Shown piece by piece: positions 7,399-13,900 of a stretch of DNA of 39,818 bases; the stretch's first letter is position 1; each line of letters begins with the position of its first letter. Origin of the DNA: Mycobacterium gordonae (lineage in GTDB: Bacteria; Actinomycetota; Actinomycetes; Mycobacteriales; Mycobacteriaceae); assembly GCF_002101675.1 (NCBI RefSeq), contig NZ_LQOY01000073.1, positions 1-39,818 on the forward strand. Reading direction: 5' to 3'. Under the pieces are notes generated by a model. That model worked only from the letters and a program-made list of their open reading frames with translations. It was not told the DNA's origin and did not search any database. Position numbers and translations under genes: made by a program.

Positions 7399-7777
7399 AC
7401 TCGCCGGTGACCACGACGCCGCGATCGCTGGGGGAGGGCCATTAGCGCGCATCGCGGTCAAAGCCGCACTAACCCGCTTGGGGTGCCCCTATGTCTGGGG
7501 GGCCAAGGGGCCCAACCAATTTGACTGCTCCGGCCTGGTTCACTGGTCCTACGCTCAGGCCGGCATCACCTTGGGTCCCGACACATACACCCAGATTCAC
7601 CAGGGCGCCAAGGTAGCTCATGGAAACGTCGAAGCCGGAGACCTGATCTTTCCCGAAGCAGGGCACGTCATGCTCGCCATCAGCCCAACGCAGTGCGTAG
7701 AAGCCCAGCAATCCGGTGTGCCGGTCAGGATTTCGCCGATGCCAGCCTCGTACGTGGCGCGCCGGCCGATGGCGTAG
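6737..7777 (+). CDS. DUF4226-like type VII substrate module fused to an NlpC/P60 peptidase
   Basis: A 346-residue protein whose first 220 residues are identical to the preceding gene product. The C-terminal NlpC/P60 domain (about 240-346) contains GCPYVWGAKGPNQFDCSGL, with the catalytic Cys in DCSGL and the conserved YVWG tyrosine; the His is in GHVML; the third polar residue is probably in the following VEAQQSG segment. Such enzymes cut peptide stems of peptidoglycan. M. tuberculosis Rv3896c, beside ESX-2, is the nearest architecture I know. No Sec signal is visible, which suggests export by the ESX machine through the DUF4226 module. The 3' end overlaps the convergent XRE gene by 53 bases. 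The pair of fusions would supply both a glycan-cleaving and a peptide-cleaving wall enzyme. Confidence 0.85.
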   Translation: MSLDEVVAEAGRVLGDARRLFGAAPMINGGWSSTSGLVTGRQVVAGAGQAAAAGWGGAAATGYGVANTGQLFSLDHTIAADAGTGPPLTGVGEAAAAGGGGMDGVITDTRSGVAAIAPATGTPAGKRELVTHLQSQLDRAKALLRICERRNMELAALIGRGAGGYGAGMGAMPMGAGAMTGGMPMGGLGAAGGGVGSPLSIPGLDTALSGLTRNHHHTNPELAGDHDAAIAGGGPLARIAVKAALTRLGCPYVWGAKGPNQFDCSGLVHWSYAQAGITLGPDTYTQIHQGAKVAHGNVEAGDLIFPEAGHVMLAISPTQCVEAQQSGVPVRISPMPASYVARRPMA

Positions 7778-8396
7778 CAGTTTCGGTCGAGGCCTGCGCG
7801 TCCCCGGCGGCGTCGCGGATGACGTCGCGATACTCGTGCAGCTCGGTCAGCGCCGACATGGTCTCGCTAAACGACTTTCCGCGCACGTGCGGCAGACTCG
7901 CGACAATGAGCGACTCTAACTGCAACAGTTGATCGTCGAGGTCGCGCAGCGTTGCCTTCGCCTGTGCACTGTTGCTGTGGCGCACCAGAATCTGTGCGCA
8001 TATCGCAGATATCGCCGCTATCGCCTTAGCGATTCCCAAGGCCTGCAACGTGGTGCGCGGATCGGTCGACACCGACTCGAACGAGGGCTGCGCCGTGAGC
8101 GCCGCTGCCGGGCGCGGTTGGGTCTGCGGGATGGGCTCACCGCGGCGTAGCGCATCGAGGGTGCCGCGCGGCCACTGCAGGGCATCTTCGAACTTCACGC
8201 GGTTGATCCGATGAGGAAATGACTTGCCGCGCTCAAGCAACGCGGCCGTGTTCAGCGACACATTCGCCGCGTCAGCTAGCTCTCGCTGCGTTTCCAGCCC
8301 AACTTCGACTCGGCGGTCGGCAACGGCCTTGCCGACCCGCTCTAGCGGGCTCTCGCCAGGTGGAGTCGCCTTGGTGCTCACCGTGTCCTTCGCCAT
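7725..8396 (-). CDS. XRE-family transcriptional regulator with long C-terminal helical region
   Basis: A 223-residue protein. An XRE/Cro-type HTH spans about 20-60 (TQRELADAANVSLNTAALLERG), followed by a segment on choosing a start position for the domain, ALQWPRGTLDALRRGEPIP, seen in many actinobacterial XRE proteins. The remainder (about 105-205) is helical and may dimerise or bind a ligand. It is divergent from the whiB operon and convergent with the NlpC/P60 gene. It is a plausible repressor of the 8718-16422 operon and of itself; overlapping palindromes in its own promoter (8432-8452) are candidate operators. A second XRE gene (34780) has the same HTH-W-G-L-x-G-x-P layout. Confidence 0.82.
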   Translation of the reverse strand: MAKDTVSTKATPPGESPLERVGKAVADRRVEVGLETQRELADAANVSLNTAALLERGKSFPHRINRVKFEDALQWPRGTLDALRRGEPIPQTQPRPAAALTAQPSFESVSTDPRTTLQALGIAKAIAAISAICAQILVRHSNSAQAKATLRDLDDQLLQLESLIVASLPHVRGKSFSETMSALTELHEYRDVIRDAAGDAQASTETATPSAGAPRTRLASAKS

Positions 8397-8431
8397 CGTC
8401 GCCGCCGTCGTCGACCGACGACCTCTCGGAT

Positions 8432-8448
8432 ACTTGCAAGTTAACTAT
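8432..8448. promoter_or_regulatory. Overlapping palindromes, candidate XRE operator
   Basis: ACTTGCAAGT (8432-8441) is a perfect palindrome, overlapped by AGTTAACT. On the minus strand the adjoining bases contain TATAGT, so a protein bound here would cover the promoter of the XRE gene. Confidence 0.4.
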
Positions 8449-8706
8449 AGAAGTTGACCACGTTCAGCCACGGTCGGACACGGGATCCCAACAGATGTGC
8501 CACGCGAGAGATGCACAGAAATAGCCTGTTTAAGGCAGAAAAGCATGGTTTCGCGCAGCAGATGCGCAGGGGTGCCAATACGCTGTACGCCCTTGAACTG
8601 TGTCGACTTACTCTGCCGAAACCTTCATCTGCACTGATGTTGCCTATCAGCGCATGAGCAGCTATAAACGTAGTCAGTACACAACATACACAATATGATG
8701 CACAGG

Positions 8707-8712
8707 TATAAT
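8707..8712 (+). promoter_or_regulatory. Consensus -10 box of the whiB operon
   Basis: A perfect TATAAT five bases before ATG 8718. Transcription would begin at or next to the start codon (leaderless), or a short leader would serve the GTG at 8730, which has GGAGAG upstream. No clear -35 box is present at 17 bases, as expected of an activated promoter. Confidence 0.6.
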
Positions 8713-8717
8713 TAGGA

Positions 8718-9140
8718 ATGGAGAGCGCCGTGACCACCATCCGACCCTTGCGAGCCGACACCGGCCTGTGCGAGTACGAAGACCCCGACACCTGGTTCAG
8801 GGGATATAGCGGGGAGCGAGAGTCGGCAGCGATCTGCACCAACTGCCCCATCATCGTCGCCTGCGCCCAGAACGCCCTCAGATTTGGCGCTACCGATGGG
8901 GTGTGGGCGAGCGTGGCCATGCCCGGCGCCCGTGACGTCGCCGCCCTCAAGGCCGCTCGAGCGCAATTACGCGAGGTCATCGCCCGCTACCGAAACCAAC
9001 CCCCAGCGCTACGGCTGCGGTCCCTGCAAATCCGTCAGGCCGTGCACTTCGCGGCCACCCAGCGCGACCTGCGCCGCCGACAAGCGGCTAAACCCGCGTC
9101 CAGGGCAAGTGCGACGCTAAGGGAGAAGGCCAGTGCCTAG
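8718..9140 (+). CDS. whiB: WhiB-family iron-sulfur transcription factor
   Basis: A 140-residue WhiB-like protein. Four cysteines at about 18, 40, 43 and 49 follow the C-X(n)-C-X2-C-X5-C pattern that binds a [4Fe-4S] cluster (LCEYEDPDTWF, then CTNCPIIVAC). The beta-turn segment GVWASV (about 61-66) stands where the family has G-[VI]-W-G-G, so the second Gly pair is altered. The C-terminal half is basic and has a longer tail than chromosomal WhiB proteins. It is the first gene of a rightward operon and its 3' end overlaps the next start. WhiB proteins bind the primary sigma factor, so it may activate plasmid promoters in response to redox or NO. An alternative start is GTG 8730. Confidence 0.9.
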   Translation: MESAVTTIRPLRADTGLCEYEDPDTWFRGYSGERESAAICTNCPIIVACAQNALRFGATDGVWASVAMPGARDVAALKAARAQLREVIARYRNQPPALRLRSLQIRQAVHFAATQRDLRRRQAAKPASRASATLREKASA

Positions 9141-9456
9141 CAGCAGCGCAGCCACCCGCGTCCTGCGCGACGACCTGCTCGCCCAACTCCGCATCGCGCA
9201 ACGGCCCCTCACGACGGCACAGTTGCGCCTGCACGCGCCTGACGTGCCGGTCGCGGGGGTCGCGATATCCTGCGCCCCGATCCACGAGCAGATCTACCGG
9301 GTGCTGTGCGGCCTTGAGCGTCAAGGCCTGCTGACCCGCGGTGGCCGTGAAGGCCGCGAGGTCACCTGGACGGCGGCCGCCAACCCCGCCGACCGCGAAA
9401 TCGCCGCCCTGGAAGCCGCTTTCAGCGCCTCGGACGGCCAGCCGGCGCCACGTTGA
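9133..9456 (+). CDS. Small winged-helix-like protein
   Basis: A 107-residue protein. Residues about 10-75 look like a winged helix: LLAQLRIAQRPLTTAQLRLH, then EQIYRVLCGLERQGLLTRGG and a beta wing GREVTWTA. The domain has no recognised family. The GTG start at 9133 lies inside the end of whiB (8-base overlap) and has AAGGGAG upstream, so translation is coupled. A DNA-binding role as a partner or repressor for this operon is likely but unproven. Confidence 0.65.
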   Translation: MPSSSAATRVLRDDLLAQLRIAQRPLTTAQLRLHAPDVPVAGVAISCAPIHEQIYRVLCGLERQGLLTRGGREGREVTWTAAANPADREIAALEAAFSASDGQPAPR

Positions 9457-9470
9457 AAGGGCGCCATCCG

Positions 9471-9956
9471 ATGATCACATGTCCCGTTCGAGCGGCGCTG
9501 ACAGCTCGGGTGCCCGAACTGGCCAACGGCTCCGTCGAAATCATTGCGGTCGCACGCGAGCCCGGACTGTTGGCTAAAGTCGCGGTCCGATCACGTGTTC
9601 GCGGGATCAACGCGGTCGCCGTCTGTATCGGGTGGGGCGGCCTGCGTATCGCCGACGTCGAAAAGCGCCTCTGCGGCGAACATGTCAGCATCATCGCCTA
9701 CGACAGCGACACTGCCAGGTACGTGATCAACGCACTGGGAATCAAGTCTGCGATCGCCGAAGTCATCAACCCTGAACAGCGCCGCATCCGCGTTTACGTC
9801 AACCCCGATGACTATGCGCGCGCACTAGGCAAGGTTGGTCACAACTTGCGCCTTGTCCGGCAGCTGACCTCCTGCAGCATTCACATCCGCACCGCCACTG
9901 GCGCAAATCGTGCCCCCATGGTTGCACCACCAGGCAGTTGCCCCCGATCCCAGTAA
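9471..9956 (+). CDS. Stand-alone NusA-type tandem KH-domain protein
   Basis: A 161-residue protein that aligns by eye with the KH1-KH2 part of transcription factor NusA. PVRAALTARVPELANGSVEI and the following IAVAREPG-x4-KVAVRS match the NusA stretch running into KH1; CIGWGGLRI carries the first GxxG loop (54-57); EHVSIIAYDSDTARYVINAL matches the KH1-KH2 linker; VYVNPDDYARALGKVGHNLR carries the second GxxG (120-123), where NusA has IGKEGQNARL. The NusA N-terminal RNA-polymerase-binding domain and the S1 domain are absent. It could bind nascent RNA and alter pausing or termination in this long operon, or compete with host NusA. ATG 9471 has GAAAGG nine to ten bases upstream; a TTG at 9453 overlaps the previous stop. 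The function is inference; the homology is clear. Confidence 0.85.
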   Translation: MITCPVRAALTARVPELANGSVEIIAVAREPGLLAKVAVRSRVRGINAVAVCIGWGGLRIADVEKRLCGEHVSIIAYDSDTARYVINALGIKSAIAEVINPEQRRIRVYVNPDDYARALGKVGHNLRLVRQLTSCSIHIRTATGANRAPMVAPPGSCPRSQ

Positions 9957-9971
9957 CCGAAAGGCAACCCA

Positions 9972-10136
9972 ATGAGCGCAAACACCCTGTATGACATCGA
10001 GCTGCGCGACTGGGACCGAGTCGAAATCCTATCTGCCACATCGCAAAGCGGCGCCTACGCGGCGCGTACCGAGGTCTCGTGGTCCAACCGGAAGATCTTC
10101 ACCCCGACATTATTCGACTGCGGCACAACGACATGA
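9972..10136 (+). CDS. Small uncharacterised protein (54 residues)
   Basis: A 54-residue ORF, from MSANTLYDIELRDWDRVEIL to FDCGTTT, with natural codon use. GAAAGG lies upstream at a good distance, and the stop TGA overlaps the next ATG (ATGA at 10133-10136). It begins 15 bases after the NusA-KH gene. The tight packing supports a real gene in the operon. No family recognised. Confidence 0.6.
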   Translation: MSANTLYDIELRDWDRVEILSATSQSGAYAARTEVSWSNRKIFTPTLFDCGTTT

Positions 10137-10933
10137 CCTCCCCCGATGCACGCTCGGCTGCGGCACGAAGACGGGTCGCTGAGCGTCGGCTGCGCCAGTT
10201 TATGGCTAACCACGGTTACCCCGACCCCGACTCGAGCCGATCGGAGCGCACAATATGGCACGGAGGACGCGGCCAGATCCACACCAGCCGGGTCTGTTCG
10301 ACATCTTCGGCGGGGACGGTGGTGGTGACGAGCCCAGAGATACGCCAGATCGTGGCGGAGGCCTACGCGGGCCCGCTCGAGCTGCCCCCGCAGTGGAGCC
10401 CAGCCCAACGCGAGACATTCCTGGACAGCCAGGCGGCCAGGATCAGCTACCAGGTCGCCGAGCTGGCGGCCGAGATGGGCGCCCAGGCGGTAGGGGCGTG
10501 GACCCGCAGCCGCGGCGAGCATCCGGATTACCTGACCAAGGCAGGGATGCTGAACACCGCACGCAGCCAGGCGATGGAGATCGTGCTCAACAACGAGCTC
10601 TACGAGCAGATCCCGACCGAGGACGGCCAGCCCAGCAACCTGTGGGGGGAGCACAACGACCCAGCGCCCGATCGCAGTCAGGTGCCCTGGGATCAACGCT
10701 GGACCCGGCCCCAGTATCGCAGCGACCCCAGCCAGAACATCGAGGCGCTGATCGCGGATCTGTGGCCGGACCCGAATTACTCGGCGGTGTTTCGGATCAA
10801 GGCCGGATACCTGCTAGCCGCCCGGGCCGAGGATGGCCTGCCCCTACCGAGCGGCCCGGACGATCCGCTCACGAGCACGCTGGCTCAGATGGTCTACACC
10901 GATCTGCGCGACGACGGCATACCCGAGCGGTAA
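10133..10933 (+). CDS. Uncharacterised protein preceding the methyltransferase-helicase
   Basis: A 266-residue protein of unknown function. The start ATG 10133 overlaps the preceding stop (ATGA), which favours it over an in-frame GTG at 10079. Residues about 1-35 are basic and helical (SAAARRRVAERRLRQFMANH). Residues about 70-230 are a mixed helical domain with W/Y/Q-rich segments (LPPQWSPAQRE, YQVAELAAEMGAQAVGAWTR), with no known motif. Between 10255 and about 10330 another frame starts at an ATG with GGAG eight bases upstream and reads MARRTRPDPHQPGLFDIFGG, so a frameshift or an alternative product in this part cannot be excluded. The distal part clearly uses this frame, with GC-rich third positions. 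It ends where the large gene begins. Confidence 0.62.
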   Translation: MTSPDARSAAARRRVAERRLRQFMANHGYPDPDSSRSERTIWHGGRGQIHTSRVCSTSSAGTVVVTSPEIRQIVAEAYAGPLELPPQWSPAQRETFLDSQAARISYQVAELAAEMGAQAVGAWTRSRGEHPDYLTKAGMLNTARSQAMEIVLNNELYEQIPTEDGQPSNLWGEHNDPAPDRSQVPWDQRWTRPQYRSDPSQNIEALIADLWPDPNYSAVFRIKAGYLLAARAEDGLPLPSGPDDPLTSTLAQMVYTDLRDDGIPER

Positions 10934-13900
10934 ACGCCCAGCCCTCACTGTTCGATGAGGCCGATCAGCCCACCGATCCGCGCTCGATTGACCCCGGCGG
11001 CGCCCCGCTGCCGCGGCCGAACCCGCGCACACCAGCCCACCAGCCAATCGACCCGCCGGCGGGCACCGTACAAAGCCCGGCTGTATCAGACGAACCGACT
11101 CCGGCCGCCGAGCAGCGGATAGAAGAATTCACCAGCCCCACCGATTTTCCGGCAAGCCTCGACACCCTGGTGCCATCGGGGTCCAAAGCACGCATCCGCG
11201 CCAACATTGCCGCCGTCCAGCTGCTGCGCGCCCTGCAAGACGCGCAGCGGCCGGCCACCCCAGCCGAACAACGTGTCCTGGCCACCTGGTCAGGCTGGGG
11301 TGCGGTACCCCAGGTGTTCGACCCCCGCGCCAGCGACCTCACCGCCGAACGGGACACCCTGGCCGAGTTGCTCGATCGCGACCAATACCGCCAGGCAGAG
11401 GCCTCCATCCTCAACGCCCACTACACCGATCCCGCCATCGCCGCCGTGGTGTGGGAAGCACTAGGTCGGGCCGGGTTTAGCGGTGGCAAGGTCCTCGAAC
11501 CAGGTTGCGGAGCAGGAACATTCATCGCTCACGCCCCCGATGAGGCAGTCATGGTTGGTGTGGAAAGTGACGCCACCACCGCAGCCATCGCCGCCCTGCT
11601 CTACCCATCGGCCCAGATCCGCCACGAAGGTTTCGAATCCACTCACGTCCCCGAAAACAGCTTCGCCGCCGCCGTCGGCAACGTCCCCTTCGGCCGCTAC
11701 GCGGTCACCGACCCCGCCCACAACCCCGCCCGTCACTCCATCCATAACCACTTCATCGTCAAATCCCTCGCGCTGATTGCCCCCGGTGGATACGTGGCTG
11801 TGCTGACCAGCCGCTACACCCTGGATGCGGCGAAATCGGTCGCCCGGCGTGACATTTCGGCCAAAGCCGACCTCATCGGCGCGATCCGGCTCCCGTCGAA
11901 GGCGTTTACGCGGGTGGCCGGCACCGAGGTCGTCACCGACCTGCTCATCCTGCGCCGCCGCGATCCCCGAACCCCCTCCCCAGACGAACTGCCCGCCTGG
12001 ATCAACACCGAAGCCATCGAACTCACCGACCCCGACACCGGCGCCGGCGAAACCCTGCACATCAACTCCCATTTCGTCGCCAACCCCCACAACGTGCTCG
12101 GCCAGATGCACCTGGGCCGCGGACTCAACGGCTCCCACCAACTCGTCGTGCGCGGCACCAGCGGCACCAGCGGCACCAGCGGCACCGAGCTCGCCGAGCA
12201 GCTGCACGACCGGCTACACCTGCTCATCGACTCGGCCATGAAGCACGGGCTCGGATTAACCGCCACGCCGGCTGAACTCACCGAGGTCTCCGCAGACGTC
12301 TTCGACCCCGGCCTGATCACCGCGGCCGACCGCGGTGAGGACACCCCGCTCTACACATTGCGCTACAGCGAGGCCAACCGCGGCATCGAATACTGGGCCG
12401 GACACCAATGGGAACCCCACAAAACCCCGAAAACGCTGCTAGCAGAAACCCGCGAACTCATCGGCCTGCGCGACGTCGCCGTCAGCCTCATCGCCTCCCA
12501 ACGCGACGGCCAGCCCGCCGCCGAGCGCGACCAGCTCCGCGGACACCTCAACACCCTCTACGACAACTACGTGCGCCAGCATGGCCCCCTCAACCGGTTC
12601 ACCTGGGTCTATCCCACCGTCACCCAAGAACGCCACGATCAGCGCTTGGCCGCCGCCGAAACCGCCTGGCGCACCGCCGAAGGCACCCCCGAGCGCCCCT
12701 ACACCGGGCCCGTGCCCGACGACGTCGCCGCGCAATGGGACACCGAGGCCTCCGAAGCGCCCGCGCCCTACAAGAAGCGGCGTCACCTCGACGGCGGAAT
12801 GCGCCACGACCCCGGATGGGCACTGGTCGCCTCATTGGAAATCTTCGACGAAGACACCGGCTCCGCCCAGAAATCGCCCATCTTTTCCACCGACCTGCTC
12901 CCCCCGCCGCTGGAGCGCGCCACCGCCGACACCCCCGAAGAAGCGTTGGCGGTGTGCCTGGACCGCACCCAGCGCGTCGACGTCGACCTAATCGCCAACC
13001 TGCTAGAAGTCGAAGTCGACGACGCCCGTGACCTGATCGCTGGACTGGTCTATCCCAGCCTCGACGACCCCGACGAACTCGTCCCCGCCGTGAGTGCCCT
13101 GTCCGGCAACGTGCGCACCAAACTCGCCCGCGCGCTCGATGCGGCCGAAACCAACCCGATCTACAACGACTACGCCGCCGCCCTGCAACAGGTGCTGCCG
13201 CCCCAGCGTGAAGCCCAAGACATCAAAATGCGCCCCGGGGCACCGTGGATCCCGGCCCAAGTCGTCGCCGCCTTCGCCGAGAAAACATTCGACGCCACCG
13301 GTGTGGTCGCCGAACACATCGGCGGGCGCTGGGTCGTCGACGTTGCCTCCTACAAACGCCACGGCCGGCTGATGACCGACGAATGGGGAACCGACCGACG
13401 CGGCTGCGACGCGGTCAGCCTGCTCGAGGCCGCCTGCAACTCCAAAGCCGTCCTCGTCAACAACGACGACGGTGTCCTCGACCTGCAGGCCACCTTCGCC
13501 GCCCAAGCCAAAATGGCCAAAATCAGCGAGGAATTCACCCGCTGGCTGTGGTCTGACGAGACCCGCCGCGACACCCTGGTCGCCGAATACAACCGGCGCT
13601 TCAACTCGCGGCGCGCGCCTGCCTACGACGGCTCACACATGCGTTTTCCTGGCATGTCGGATCACTTCACGCCGCACTTCTACCAGCGCAACGCCGCCGC
13701 GCGCATCATCTCCGAGCCCGCCGTTCTCTTGGATCATGTTGTCGGAGCGGGCAAGACGGGAAGCATGGTCGCTGGAGCGCTGGAACTGCGGCGCCTGGGG
13801 TTGGTACGCCAACCCTGGCTCGTGGTACCCAATGCGATCACCGAACAAGTTGGCCGCGAAGCCCAACAGTGGTATCCGGCCGCCAAGATTCTGCTCGGCT

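Larger units (their letters stand above)
8397..8717. promoter_or_regulatory. Divergent promoter region between XRE gene and whiB operon
   Basis: About 320 bases without a gene. The XRE-proximal side has overlapping short palindromes (8432-8448) and, on the minus strand, TATAGT as a possible -10. The whiB-proximal side is AT-richer than its surroundings and ends with a consensus TATAAT at 8707-8712. Confidence 0.55.

Noticed and set aside
10255..10929. N-terminal 225 codons of a continuous 2055-residue frame running into the methylase-helicase
   Set aside because: In this stretch the other frame (10133-10933) has natural composition and coupling signals, while this frame gives a low-complexity Gly/Arg/Pro/Asp translation typical of a GC-rich shadow after about 10330.
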